The notes under the pieces are model-generated. The model saw only the letters and a list, made by a program, of their open reading frames with translations. It did no database searches and had not been told where the DNA came from. Source: Homarus americanus (Eukaryota > Arthropoda > Malacostraca > Decapoda > Nephropidae). From it: DNA of 64,000 nucleotides. Of the stretch, positions 1 to 12,659 are shown one piece after another. The translations under genes and the position numbers were made by a program. Where the stretch lies: the NCBI RefSeq assembly GCF_018991925.1, contig NW_024732415.1, positions 2,424,838 through 2,488,837 on the forward strand. The letters are read 5' to 3'. Position 1 is the first letter of the stretch. Each line of letters opens with the position of its first letter.

Positions 1-1070
1 AGTGTGACAGCCATGTGTTTGTTTACATTTGACAGAAGGAAACTCACAGTAGTTAACACTATGGGATCAGATTAAAACAACATTACAACAAATATCACAA
101 AGATAATGATTTGTGGAATGTTTATATGACGAGCCCCTGTAAACGCACTAGTGAAGGGAACTATATTAAAGGTACCGGTAGCTTGGATAAATATAATGCC
201 GGTATGCTGTTAGACTATAGATATACGATAAAGGTATTTGAATTGTAGAGTTGTGTTTAGTTATCTGTGATTTCTGTGTTGTGTCAGCTGGAGGAGATGT
301 AGGGGAGGCGTTAGTAGGTTGTCACTCAAAAAAACTATCTCTACTTGGGGTGATTGATGAATTTCAGAATGAACACTACGACTCCTGTTGTTTCGGTAGG
401 GTTGTCAAAATCCTTCGTCTGTTGTGTCATATTTTTTTCAAGTTTGGATAGATAGTTTCTTGAGTGACTGTGCTGTACTGATAGCCTCTTCAGGGGGGAG
501 GTGATATTATTTACTATATTACAAAGTGTGGGAGTGTTAATATATGTCTGTCTCTCCTCATTCTAGTATGCATACAAATAAGTGGACTGCATTATGTATA
601 CTATGGCGCTGAATTATGTATGATACTGTATATAGTTAAGGTAAACAAGCACAATGTTGTCCCAAGCCAGGGTAAATATTTCCTCCGTCAGTGAGTGAGT
701 GAATGGGTGAGTGAGTGAACGAGTGGGTGAGTGAGTGAAGTATAGAACTGATGACATAGCTAACTTTTGCTTCGGGTATTATAATGGAAACTATCTCAGT
801 AAACATTACGAGTGATTGTTCCTGTTTCCTCCCTTATAACTTTATGAAGCTTCGAAACAGAGGCTAAAGTGTTGCGAGCCCTTCCGACCCATCACCAAGG
901 AGTCAAAATGCTTATGGGGAAGAGAAGACGTACGTAGAGGGGGACTGAGTGGCTCTTGGTAGATCCCTAATAAAATCAAGTGTCAACCAAAGCCTGGGAA
1001 GAAGAAACCGTGTCAGCCTTCCCATTGAAATTCGATTATGGGTTTTCATCCATTATCGAGCTTGTATTGG
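1..1070. other. no recognised feature
   Basis: Short frames only. A small (GAGT)n tract lies at about 690-740. There are no splice-supported exons or repeat ends. Confidence 0.5.
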
Positions 1071-1073
1071 ATT

Positions 1074-1100
1074 CACACACACACACACACACACACACAC
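1074..1100. repeat. (CA)n microsatellite
   Basis: About 13 CA units. Other short (CA/GT)n arrays lie at 1977-1996, 5426-5447, 5981-6007, 8265-8282, 8731-8750, 9018-9039 and 12204-12234. Confidence 0.95.
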
Positions 1101-1447
1101 CGAAGGGTCAAGACGTACCTGGCGCTCCTCTCGGAGCAGCCAGGTCAACTGTTAAGTTGGCCCATACCAACTCCCTCCTCTGAACCCTCCTCCCCACCGG
1201 AATATCAACAAGTTCTCGCCAGAAGTTACAATTTCATTTAGGAAAGGAATGGAACCAGTGTTAAACAGAGGTGAACAGTGGTGAACAGTGCTTAAGTCAG
1301 TGAGAACAACCCAACAGTAACAGTCGTACCCAAGTTAACCTTCACACAGTGAGGTCCCAGGTACCCAGTGATAACGGCCCGTGAGACCCAACACAACCAG
1401 CGATGTGTTAATCCGTCTACGATAGGAAGGCCTGGGACCACACCTCA

Positions 1448-1795
1448 CTCATATAACACCATCTGTGAGGGAATTACTACACCACGTGATGCCCCTCATA
1501 ACACCATCTGTGAGTTACTACACCACGTGAGGCCCTCATAACACCATCTGTGAGGGAATTACTACACCACGTCAGATAACACCATCTGTGAGGGAATTAC
1601 TACACCACGTGAGGTCCCCATAACACCATCTGTGAGGGAATTACTACACCACGTGATGCCCCTCATAACACCATCTGTGAGGGAATTACTACACCACGTC
1701 AGGTCCCTCATAACACCATCTGTGAGGGAACTACTACACCACGTGAGGTCCCTCCTAATACCATCTGGGAGGGAGTTACTACACTACGTGTTTGC
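1448..1795. repeat. ~45-bp minisatellite, each unit with an E-box
   Basis: About eight imperfect units of the form ATAACACCATCTGTGAGGGA plus ATTACTACACCACGTGAGGT. Most copies contain the palindrome CACGTG, while some read CACGTC. Unit lengths vary through small deletions. Confidence 0.9.
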
Positions 1796-1869
1796 TGTTC
1801 AACACCTACAATAATCTGTATGTTCACTGTATGTTCCTTTACCTTTCTCTAATGAAGGCTTTTGTTAAA

Positions 1870-1976
1870 CCACCAATGTATGTAATAAGTCATTTATGTC
1901 CAATGTATATTTTCAGCCTTCGGGCTGCAGAACTTTTTCAATAAACCGTCAATTATTATTATTATTATTATTTATT
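1870..1976 (+). mobile_element. retrotransposon 3' tail with (ATT)n, copy 1
   Basis: CAGCCTTCGGGCTGCAGAAC followed by TTTTTCAATAAACCGTCAATT and (ATT)n closely matches 9,340-9,410. A shared tail carrying AATAAA and ending in a simple repeat is typical of a non-LTR element or SINE 3' end. Confidence 0.5.
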
Positions 1977-2099
1977 ACACACACACACACACACACTGGG
2001 GTCATTGTTTATTTACATCTTGAAGGGAATTAATTCTTTGAGATACTGGGGTGGGGGGCATGGGTTGATGGTTTTGTCTTGGGGAGGGGGAAGCTCCAC

Positions 2100-2345
2100 A
2101 TAGGTTAAGAACTGCTGTGGTGTGGGCGGCATGGGTTGGTATGTGGTGTGGGCCTGCGTGGGACGGTGAGAGGATTATGGGTGGTGCGGGCGTCGTGGGC
2201 TGGTGTAAAGGTTATGGGTGGTGTGGGCTGCGTAGGACGGTGAAAGAATTATGGGTGGTGCGGGTGGCATAGCTAGTGTAAAGAACATGGGTTTAGTGGG
2301 TGAGTTATTAGGTGTGGGCGGTATGGGCGGTGAGAGTGGCGGCTT
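2100..2345. repeat. GT-rich diverged tandem repeat
   Basis: Repeated phrases of the TATGGGTGGTGYGGGC type with variable spacing. It is low complexity and shows no gene. Confidence 0.6.
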
Positions 2346-2823
2346 GGGACGTAAACTGAAAAACTTCATTACCACACTTCCTCATTACTGTCATTATACT
2401 AACGAGCTTTCATTATAACGAGGGGGGTGGAGGTGAGAGGGAGGGGGGGGTATTTTGAGGGAGAGTGGCTAGGGGTGATAGATAGATAGATAGATAGACA
2501 ATTATACTATGAAAAGTTTATTGGTTTGAGTAAAGTTAAAACACAAACCGAGAATAGTCGTTCCTAGGGTGTTCTTGGCTGCGTTAGTTCACCCCCATAC
2601 ACAATGAACGCCATTCCTGACTCCTGAGTGACTGACAGACTGACTGAAGGCATGACAGAGATTGGTGCTTCCTCCCAGCCACCAAGCTAACGTATATAAT
2701 AGTGAATTCTTGGCCTTTGTTATATTTCAGTTACTTTTATTAATTTCCAAACACTAATTAGTTTTATCTGTCTGTCAAAACACCATCATATAATCACTAC
2801 TTCGGATCAGCATACATGTACAG

Positions 2824-2883
2824 TAGTATGATAACTTGTCGCCAGTATGATAACTTGTCGCCAGTATGATAACTTGTCACCAG
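2824..2883. repeat. 19-bp tandem repeat, three copies
   Basis: The unit is AGTATGATAACTTGTCGCC, repeated three times with one substitution in the last copy. Confidence 0.9.
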
Positions 2884-3018
2884 TACATCTATAGAAGCAA
2901 ATAAAGAAATACAATTGCGAAGGTCGACAAATATTCAGTACAGTACAACTACAGTATACTGTATATCCCGTTTTACACTACTGTAACTGTACAACCAATC
3001 CTACAGGAAAATCTCGGC

Positions 3019-3142
3019 CATACAACCTTTATTCCAGTAAAATCCTGGCCAAACAACCTTTAATCCTGGCCAAACAACATTTAATCCTGGCCAAACAACC
3101 TTTAATCCTGGCCAAACAACCTTTAATCCTGGCCATACAACC
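3019..3142. repeat. 20-bp tandem repeat, about six copies
   Basis: The unit is TTTAATCCTGGCCAAACAAC with minor changes. It explains the repetitive short open frame on the minus strand here. Confidence 0.9.
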
Positions 3143-3299
3143 TTCCCGTGCCGTCAATAGGAACAAAAGAGCTTCCAAGACGTCGGTATCGGCTTGGCTG
3201 GAGGCACCGAGGGTTCCATTTCCTGAGCCAGTCAGACGGTCGACGCCCAGACAGTTTTCAATAGGAAGAAGCGCAGTTCCCACACCAGGTCACCCCAGG

Positions 3300-4920
3300 C
3301 GCTTTTGACGGGACTTTCTCTCTTAAAAAAACTCTCACCCGAGGCTACAATATTGTGAGAGTATTCTTGTATCTAATATTTTCAGCCTCATTTATTTTGA
3401 CATTAAAGAAAGTAAACTGATTTGTCTGAGTACAGGATATATTGTCTGGGTGCTTTTTACAAGTTTCCAATATACGTTTTTTTTTTGTGTGTAAGAAACA
3501 TTAATTCCCTACAGTTTGACGGTGACACACTGGGTAATTCCTCCCAACAGTGCTGGGCCAACACAAATAGACGTTCTCGTCACTGGAAATTCCTGTTGCA
3601 GTCCTAGTGTGACGTTCTTCCACTTGTCTTTCTACAGGAGGGTTTTGATGAAGTGCTCATGTCTGCGGTCCTACAGAATAGGGTAGTCACTAGCGCTCTC
3701 TGTTAATTGGTGCTTTGCTTCACAACTCCAAGTAACCTTCTTAGAACACGAAGAAAGGCTATGTTTGAGCGCTGGTCAAAGACCCCGAATAATGATTTAC
3801 TAATACTAATGAAGTTTTAAAGGGACGAATAAATTGAAACATGTCATCGTTTAATGTGTTACATTTTAAATTATTATTGTTTCATTTCAATTTTTATTTA
3901 AATATTCAACGCCTAATATGAAGCTCACTAGAGCACTAATCCGGCCAATAAAGCTCGCTGCCAATTTCTCGCAACAGCAGAACTCCTGCTGCTTGCTGGG
4001 CCGTCAGGCCAACGGCCAACACGTTGGGAGGACAGTGCCCAGTGTGCAGCCGCCCATTTCGCTTATTTGACATGTCACCAACACAACAATAACAAGACCG
4101 CGAAGAATGAGACTCAGCGGGTACAGTACAGAAGGGTGACGACTGTATACATTTGGGTGACTATTATAACGCCTCCACCATGAAGCACTGAGTCACCCAC
4201 CGAAAGAGTTATTACGTACATGAAACTAAATTATGTCTACAGCTGTACATAGAACAAAGAAAACACGAAATTATGTATCAAGTTGACAGGTTTATTAATG
4301 TTAAAAGTTAAATTTGGAATGTGTATGTTTAATTCACATTTCTGGTTTAACTAGAGTAGACTGGTGTGATGTGTTTCATCATGACTTAGTATGCGAATGA
4401 CACTTAAAACTGCACCCTTTGCTATGTGTACTTTAGTGTGTTCATAACAGTCATGATTTTCACCCTTATTGGTCTTATTTCTTAGGCGAAGTTTCTGTAC
4501 TTTATGACTGGGCGTTTGTCTGTATAATAATTTGACCATTTTGTAACATATCAATTGAAGATTAGATTTTAACAGACATTTTCCCCCCATTAGTCACACC
4601 TCCTTACCCCGCCCCAGACCACACACAGGACAAAGCACCAGAGAGCGTTGTAAACTTGTGTAATAAGAGTGTGAACGTCTCCACACCACACTACTGGACC
4701 TCATCAACTAGTCACATAAGTTTCCATCACAAAAGTTCCCCCCTCACTATAGAATGACTCCTCTTCACCATATCACTCTCAAACACCACAACTGAGTGAT
4801 TGTATAGTATTGTACCACTGTAGCAGCACATTACACAACGGCTGACCCACCCACTTAATGCTCACCACGACACAAGCGGGTGGGTGTCTGTCAGAAGCGC
4901 TACCAACCAGGTATGATCAT
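3300..4920. other. no recognised gene
   Basis: Unique-looking AT-moderate sequence. Two CCAAT-like motifs lie near 3,950 and 3,960. No coding frame above 80 codons has recognisable content. Confidence 0.45.
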
Positions 4921-4925
4921 GGTGT

Positions 4926-5036
4926 AGTAGAAGTGGGAGGGAAGGGAAGAATGGAAGTGGGAGGGAAGGGAAGAATGGAAGTGGGAAGGAAGGGAAGAAT
5001 GGAAGTGGGAGGGAAAGGGAGAGATAGTGGGAGGGA
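4926..5036. repeat. 24-bp purine-rich tandem repeat
   Basis: About four units of GAAGTGGGAGGGAAGGGAAG plus AATG. The tract is almost pure purine on the plus strand. Confidence 0.85.
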
Positions 5037-6077
5037 AGCTTGTGTTTCTAATCGTGTTCCTCACTTAGCCTAACATGTGGGTTTCTAACAGAGGGTCAAG
5101 ACATAGGAGTAATGTCTATATAAACCTGAACTATAAGTATTCTGATGGCTGAAGAGCGATGGATCAAACTTGATAACAATTCCTCCAAGACGTGAATTCA
5201 CCCAAAGGCCCCGGATAGAAGCCTTTGTTAACTCCCCCCACTGGTATCTTCTGGTGACGGTGTATTAAAAGGCAGTCACTTCAGGCCCTTGAAATACTGA
5301 ATCTTCAACACCCTTCTCCTCTTACCCTCCTCCCGCTCCTTGAACTCCGCTAGAGCCTCTACACTCAACTAATTGTCTCCCTCTCCCCCTCCTCCCAGCA
5401 TATAGGTATTATTAAGAGGCGAAAGGTGTGTGTGTGTGTGTGTGTGTTAAACGGGTTTGTACAATGCATTTTCACACTTGTTGCTTGCGAGGTGGGGGGG
5501 GGGGGCGCGCCAAAGCTTCTACTTATTTGTATCTATGCACTTATTGCCGTAGTACATTGTCACACTTGGAAGGGTTAAGTGAGCGATAAAGATGAGCTGT
5601 GTCACTTATGAGTATTTATGCATTTATGTTACCATGTTTGTAAGTACGTGTACAAGTGTGTGTCAGATGCTAGGTTTAAGTGTGTCAAGTGGTATCCTTC
5701 GGTGTGTCACGTGCTAGCCTCAGGTGTGTCAAGTGTGGTAATGACACTCGCTGACCAGAAGCTTGACACACACACGGACCAGAAATTCACTTATCTTCCC
5801 TGGTCGTGGGTCGAGACGCGGTAGGGGAGAGGAAAGTGGAATTGACGGGAGGAAAAGATGGAAGGACAAGCTGAGGGAAGGGAAGGGAGGGGAGAGTGGA
5901 AGTGGGAGGAAGGGGAGGTGGAGATGGGAAGGGAAGGGAAGGAGAAGTGAGGGGACGTGGATGTTAAAGGTCAAGAAAAGGTGTGTGTGTGTGTGTGTGT
6001 GTGTGTCATTAGAGAAGGGAGAAAGAGAGGAAAGGAAGAGGAGAAAGAGAGAGGCACCAGTAGGTTAGCACCACCTT

Positions 6078-6078
<1 letters not shown>

Positions 6079-6116
<38 letters not shown>

Positions 6117-6265
6117 CATCACATACCACACACACACTCGAGACAGGTGTAGTTATTGGATACTCCAGGTGAAAAGAGTGAGTGAGTGAGTGAGTGAGTG
6201 AGTCAGGTGAGAAGAGTGAGTGAGTGAGTGAGAGAGTGAGTGAGAGAGTGAGTGAGTGAGTGAGA
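6079..6265. repeat. (GA)n followed by (GAGT)n microsatellites
   Basis: A run of about 17 GA units at 6079-6113, then (GAGT)n with interruptions at 6177-6264. Confidence 0.93.
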
Positions 6266-6781
6266 AGGAGGAGAGGAGGCGGTGGTGGGGAGGATATTAC
6301 ATTATAGTTACATTATGAACTGATGTAGTGGATCTCTCTCTCTCTCTTTCTCTCTCTCTCACAGGGACAAAGGTCACCCTCAGTAAATACAACGACATGT
6401 CGATATCTTCCACATCTGCAGTTAAGAGAAAAAGAAATTAACGTAGGAACATTTGAACATTTCTCCGTGTGTCGTAGATTAAGTGAGTCAATTAAAATAG
6501 CTTCTTTTTAGCTCTCGTTATGATAAAAAAACAAATGAACGTAAGAACCTTTGAGAATCCAATTTATGACGTAATTTCAGTGAGCCAATTAGATACGTTG
6601 TGTCTCAGCTCAAGTGAAGCAGATTTACGTTCTCACATCTCCAGTTATGTGTAAAATTTAACGTGAGAATCTCAGAGAAAGTCTTGTTTGTGTGGAAAGT
6701 GAAACGAGTCGGTGAGATGTGGCCAAAACGTTTTACTCTGAAGGGAAGAAGTGTTGTGAGAAGCCGCTGAGGGGCGTTAAT

Positions 6782-6887
6782 AACATGATGACGTCAGCTG
6801 AGGACGTCACCAATATGATGACGTCAGCTGAGGACGTCACCAACATGATGACGTCAGCTGAGGACGTCACCAATATGATGACGTCAG
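6782..6887. repeat. 30-bp minisatellite carrying CRE palindromes
   Basis: Three and a half nearly identical units of AAYATGATGACGTCAGCTGA plus GGACGTCACC. Each unit holds a full TGACGTCA CRE palindrome, a half-site GACGTCAC and a CAGCTG E-box. The unit is a multiple of three, so a short frame (NMMTSAEDVT repeated) stays open, but there is no other sign of coding. Confidence 0.92.
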
Positions 6888-7159
6888 AACATGGAAGTTA
6901 TGAGTCAAATGAATAATAATAATGTTAACAATAATAATAATAATAATAATTACTTAGACAAATATACAAAATAACACTAATTATCACAAACAACGATAAC
7001 AAGGCGTCACATGAAGATTAACCCCCCATCTAGCTTATTTCACCTGGTGACTAAACACCCTAACGCTGTCTGTAGGGTTAGGTTAGGTTAGCTTGGCGTT
7101 AGGGTGGTTAATCTCAAGCTGAATTAACCTGAGAGAGCTAATCTTCAGGTGATCTATAA

Positions 7160-7345
7160 CAAGGGATGGTGGGGTGATTAGGGAGGGGTTGGAGGAGGGT
7201 GGGGTGATTAGGGAGGGGTTGAGGAGGAAGTGAAGGATTGGGGAGGGGTTGGAGGAGGGTAAGTGATTGGGGAGGGGTTGAGGAGGGCGGGTGATTGGGG
7301 AGGGGTTGGAGGAGGGTGGGGTGATTGGGGGAGGGGTTGGAGAGG
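7160..7345. repeat. G-rich tandem repeat of about 30 bp
   Basis: About six imperfect units containing GGGGAGGGGTTGGAGGAGGG and GTGATT. Runs of three to five G make G-quadruplex folding plausible. Confidence 0.8.
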
Positions 7346-7380
7346 GTGGGAGGGGGTTGAGCAGGGAGAGTAGCTGCAAG

Positions 7381-7660
7381 GGAGGAAGTTGGAATAACAG
7401 ACTTAGATAGAGGGAGAATATGGGGTGAGGGGGAGATAAAAGGAGTGGTGGGGTGAGAGACGGATGAGAAGAAAGGAGGTGGGGTGAGGGAAGGATGAGG
7501 GGGGATAAAATGGATGTGGGGAGGGGAGGAGGTTAGGTTAGATTATGGTGAGGTTGCTGCAAGGGGTACAAGGTAGTGGGTGGAGGTGAGGGAGGGGAGT
7601 TAGGGGGATGGGGAGGTAAGGGAGGGAGGGAGAGGTAAGGAGGGGGTTGAGGAAGAAAAA
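7381..7660. repeat. purine-rich low-complexity tract
   Basis: The plus strand is dominated by GGGAGG/GAGGGG runs with few pyrimidines. There are no convincing unit borders and no gene. Confidence 0.6.
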
Positions 7661-7744
7661 AATACAATCAAAAGCAGCTTCCAGGAGAATCAATGACTGA
7701 AACAGGTCAAGTGGCTACCTGATGAGAGCGATGTGATAGTGGCG

Positions 7745-7745
<1 letters not shown>

Positions 7746-7813
<68 letters not shown>
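7746..7813. repeat. (GA)n microsatellite
   Basis: About 33 units with one GG interruption near 7,777. A polypurine run of this kind can form triplex DNA. Confidence 0.95.
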
Positions 7814-7816
<3 letters not shown>

Positions 7817-8034
7817 ACACAACGAGACGAACCAAAAACAGCACACACAAAAATCATAAAACACCATAAAAAACGAAGACTGACGCTTAGAATCAAAGGA
7901 CGAAAAAGAAAAACAAGGAGAGTGAGAGAGAGAGTGAGAGAAGGGGGGGGGGAACACTTCAACAGTATCATGTATGCTCTGTGTACACAACGATATTAGT
8001 GTTGCTGGTTGAAATACATTGGTGTACATGTCAG

Positions 8035-8345
8035 CCATGACTTCTATGTACACATAGATAAATATACACACAAACACACGCCCATGTGCGAATAGATAAG
8101 TACACACACGTTCATGTACGAGTAGATGGGTATACATTTCGAGTGTTCCATGTATACAGATAAGTAAACACACCTCCATGGATACACAAATTGGTACACA
8201 CCCTCCTGTACACACAGATTGGTACACAAACCCTCATGTACACACAGAATAGCACACACAAATACACACACACACACACACAAACTGGTATGTATAGTTT
8301 CATGTATATATAAACTAGTGCACACAATTCTATGTATACAAGTGG
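8035..8345. repeat. diverged minisatellite, units about 40 bp
   Basis: Units share CATGTACACA(C)AGAT(T)GGTACACACA-like text. Seven or so copies degrade toward the left, with a (CA)n array inside at 8,265-8,282. Confidence 0.6.
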
Positions 8346-8492
8346 ATTTGTACACACTGGGAAGGGTTGACAAGGGGGGGCAAGTACTGGCAGTGAGGGA
8401 GAGCAGTGAAGGAGAATAAGGGAGGGAGTTGGGGAAGTGAGGGAGAAACAGACTGAATGAAAGGTACAAATGGTGTGGGAGGAAGGTGAGTG

Positions 8493-8598
<106 letters not shown>

Positions 8599-9299
8599 AC
8601 AGACACAGGGTGAAAGAGGACGTCAGGTCCACGGCTCAGGTAAGTAAAGGTACACTTCACCTGGTATTAATTAGGATGACCCCACTACCCACACTACACC
8701 TACTCCCTGCCAGTGTGTCTTACAGGTAACACACACACACACACACACACGTCTCTCTATCTTCTTATGTGTTAGAGTAAACACCTATACTAATTAATTA
8801 TTAACGATACCTGTAATTAACTTCTCTATCTCCTCATTTCACATGTGTTTTAATGTCGATGGAAAATAAAATGAAACAAAATTCTTAATTATACGTTTGA
8901 TGGAGCAGTTGCCACACACCATACCTGCAGCCGTCAGTAATTAACAGGTGAGTGTGTGACGGTAAATAAAATGATACCCGTAAAAAATTTGTTTCAGTTA
9001 ATTATTTTTTTGTCCTGACACACACACACACACACACCTTACTACCACCTGAGACCCCAAACTGGAGAATTGCTGTTCGACACCACAATCCGCATCCAGC
9101 CCATACGTGCACGAACTGATCGCTATAAGAACAGCCCAGTCCCAACCATTGTAAAAATTATCAATAACTTGTAATAAATCAGTGTATCCACTCCTGTAAA
9201 CACTACCCTGCACTGTCACTATGTTGAAATGAACTGTAGTTTGAGCTTTTCCCCATCTAGTTATTATATGTCTTATTTGTGTCACTCATGTTACTTGTA

Positions 9300-9412
9300 T
9301 ATTATTTGTAATTCGTAACCCATTCCCCAAATATGTAACTGTATATTTTCAGCCTTCTGGCTGCCAAGCTCTTTCAATAAACCGTTAATTATTATTATTA
9401 TTATTATTACAC
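9300..9412 (+). mobile_element. retrotransposon 3' tail with (ATT)n, copy 2
   Basis: CAGCCTTCTGGCTGCCAAGC followed by TCTTTCAATAAACCGTTAATT and (ATT)n matches the tail at 1,916-1,970, including the upstream TGTATATTTTCAGCCTTC. The upstream body (about 9,040-9,300) shows no reliable coding frame. Confidence 0.5.
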
Positions 9413-9659
9413 ACACGAGAACCACAAAGTCTTCCATTTGGTCGGATTAGGAGGAAAACGTCAGAGGAAAATTGATTTAGTGATGTTTTTAGTTGTCGTG
9501 AGAGAGAGAGGGAGAAGAGGGAGAGGGAGGGACAACTCTCTTCCTCTCTCCATTCCTTCTCTCTCTCTCTCTTATCTACTTGTATATAGTATTAAAAATT
9601 ATCTATTTCCCTACTTACATATCAACATACTGTAGGTTACAATATCACTCTATTACTAT

Positions 9660-12200
9660 ACTATACTTCATTTCCATGGTAACAAAGGGGCTCAGTTACC
9701 ACACACACAGATTCGCGTATATAATTGGATTCTTGAGTATGAAACCCACTCACTGATTATATGAGAAGTCGGTTATATGAACGTTACACTCTACTATATA
9801 TATATCAAAATAAAAATATAAACTAATACACAAAAATATATATTCTAATACGTATGCACATTATGATCGTGAAGTTGATGCCAGGTATATATATATATCG
9901 ATGGAATTTTGTCCTAAACTGTACACTGTGATATGAAACCTATTGGTGAAAGTAATGGATCAGCAGCCCGCAATTTATACGGGGCCCCGGGTTGGGACAG
10001 GTCACACGGGTAGTGATCCTTTAATTACAAGAGGATCATACAGCCATTTCGAGTGTATACAAGTTGGATAGAAATTTATTATTTAATTCTATAATTCTTC
10101 ACTATTGGTAAGACATTTTGGGGCAGTATTTAACTTAAGGCTTTTGTAAGTAAAGGTGATAAGGATTTAAATATGTTTACCATTATTTTTCGTTGGAATG
10201 ACTCGCCTTTTTCATGTTAGTTTACCCACTAATATACTGTTATGATTTATGTAGACATTTGGGCCGCAGCGCTACATACTGACGCATTGTACTACATATT
10301 ACACTCCTATATTGTACTTATATCGGCGATTGTAAGTTGAGCTGTAACTAATAATGTAATTCTCACATTTAATAAGCACTGTACATCTCTCAGTAAGGAC
10401 AGACAGTAGTGGGCATGGGTAAGGGCAAGGGTAAACACTGGCGAGTAACCGACCTTGACAGTCAGTAGAGCTGCTAAGCGGTTTGTTTGGGTCTACAGCA
10501 CGAGACAAATAGCTAAATGATACAATGGTTAAATAAACACTTAAAGACTTTAATTCAATTTTTATTTTAAATTTATCGTTTAACCTTAATTATCTTACTA
10601 GCCACTCGGGTGTTTGGTTTGTTATGTTATATTCTTTGTAATGGCTTTATGTCCAGTGTTAGTACAGGATGAAACCGGAGAAAACCTGTCTTGTTTGGTA
10701 CGACTTTTCAAGCGTATTCGGGTTAAGCAGGACTCGAACCCAGGACATAATGGTGAGAGATACGCGCTTAACCATTGTACCACCAGCACTAAACAACCTA
10801 TTAAAAGTAAAGTTTGGGGACGGCCAATTAGCTGGGAAGACTTAGGTTAGGATAACAGTTTGTGGTAGTATGGGGTCCGGAGACTTACATCCATCAGTGC
10901 ACTAGAGTGACGATAGGCTGATGACACATTCTACACAGTTGGCATCACTTCAATTGATTTTAATCCATAAAAAAATACATAATAAAACTTGAATTGCATT
11001 AACATTCACTATGAAATATAAAGACTTTGTAATTTACACTATACGAAACTCTCCACATTACTTCACTTCCTCCTGCGTACCATCCCCATGTTCTATACGC
11101 CATTCACAATTACCCTCTATTTTACCATTGTGTTCTGTGACTTCTGTACATTTAATTTTTTTTCATTATATCATAACTAGAACCAAATATAACGATGACC
11201 ACATACGTTGTATCTCAGGTTCATTCTAGTCACTCATTCAGTCAACGTATTGGTCCATCCATGAAGACACTGAATAGAGAGGGTGACAGCACACACCCTG
11301 GATGCACTCCCCTTACATTATTGACCCACACTACCTTTAACTCTCACATATGTACTGCTACCATATTAAAATATTTCATTAATACCTTTTTTTTAATCTC
11401 TCTGTTCCCCTTCACCATCCTAACACAAACCTAACTCCTCTGCATTTTAACACTATCATCTCATATACTTTACCTCTTGTGCTTAGGAGAATGAACCCCT
11501 AATGGCAGTCACTTCTCTAGCTAATTCTTACCCCAGCCAATCCACCTCTTACCCTAACACGAGAGGACAATACCACCAGCCTTCCTATTGTCGTTTGTGA
11601 TTTTCAGGTTACCATAAATATTTCCCACATTATTTTATTAGCCATATTCTATATTTCTTGACTTACTAGTTTTTAATATATTTATGTATATTTAATTACC
11701 TTTCTCCAATACATTATAAAAATATCAAACTTATTCATCTCACATCAATATCATTCATTTTTTTTTACAGTTTGTTCTCTCTCTCTCTTTCATGCATTTC
11801 TTAATCTTCTTCTCTAAGTTATCATTCATCTTCTTCCATTGTATTTTTAACACTTAATACCCCTACTAATTTCTCATCCATTTTACACCACCAGCAAACA
11901 GACTTAACATTTCTTGGATCATCTGAAGATTAACCCCTCATTTTTTTCACCTTATTTCACCTGCTGATTAAACACACTAAACGCTACCTGGGGAGAGGGG
12001 GGGGTTAAGGTTATGTAGATTGGGTTTAGTTTGACTTAGTATTAGGTTAGGTTATGTTCATCATCATCAGTATCTAACGCTAAAATAATACCATCAGTAT
12101 TTTTTCTTCCATGTAAATAAAAGGGGAAATTTAAATCCCCAAAAAATCTGAGTTAAATTAAAGAAAAATTAATTAGGGTAACAAAATACATATTAAAACC
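9660..12200. other. non-coding sequence apart from the SINE head
   Basis: This includes short AT runs near 9,795-9,895 and pyrimidine-rich stretches at 11,050-11,900. I see no exon with supported borders. Confidence 0.45.
10614..10800 (-). mobile_element. tRNA-derived SINE-like sequence
   Basis: On the minus strand, TGGTGGTACAATGGTTAA (10785-10768) resembles a tRNA A-box. GGTTCGAGTCC (10740-10730) is an exact B-box, with normal spacing. The T-stem and acceptor do not pair well, so this is a SINE head rather than a functional tRNA gene. The body continues to about 10,650. No second copy was noticed in the window. Confidence 0.5.
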
Positions 12201-12201
12201 A

Positions 12202-12237
<36 letters not shown>

Positions 12238-12304
12238 CAGAGCATTGAATTACCCTAGCAACAGAGGGAAAGATGACGTCGGAAAATCATTCTATTCTTC
12301 ACTC

Positions 12305-12480
12305 TGGCGTGTTGTGTGAGGGTGTAGTGTGTGAAGGTGTAGTGTAGTGTGTGAGGGTGTAGTGTAGTGTGTGAGGGTGTAGTGTGTGAGGGTGTAGTGT
12401 GTGAGGGTGTAGTGTAGTGTGTGAGGGTGTAGTGTAGTGTGTGAGGGTGTAGTGTGTGAGGGTGTTGTAGTGAGCGTGAA
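12305..12480. repeat. TG-rich minisatellite
   Basis: Imperfect repeats of GTGTGAGGGTGTAGTGTAGT. The minus-strand reading gives His/Thr/Leu-rich frames that are not genes. Confidence 0.85.
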
Positions 12481-12659
12481 GGTTTAGTGAGGGTGTGTTT
12501 CTGGCTTGAGAGTGTGGGGGGCGGAAGTGTACAGTAGGAGTGAGAGTGTAGGTTAAGTGTGAGGGCGTAGACAAGGGTTGGAGTGAGGGTGTGGCAAGAG
12601 TGGCCAGAACACTTTACACACACAACAGGGCTGGTACACCTGCCACACCACCACATCAA

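Noticed and set aside
1448..1795. Regularly spaced repeats as a CRISPR array
   Set aside because: Units are contiguous tandem copies without unique spacers, and the genome is eukaryotic.
10720..10795. Functional tRNA gene
   Set aside because: The B-box is exact, but the T-stem and acceptor stem do not pair, so a SINE head is more likely.
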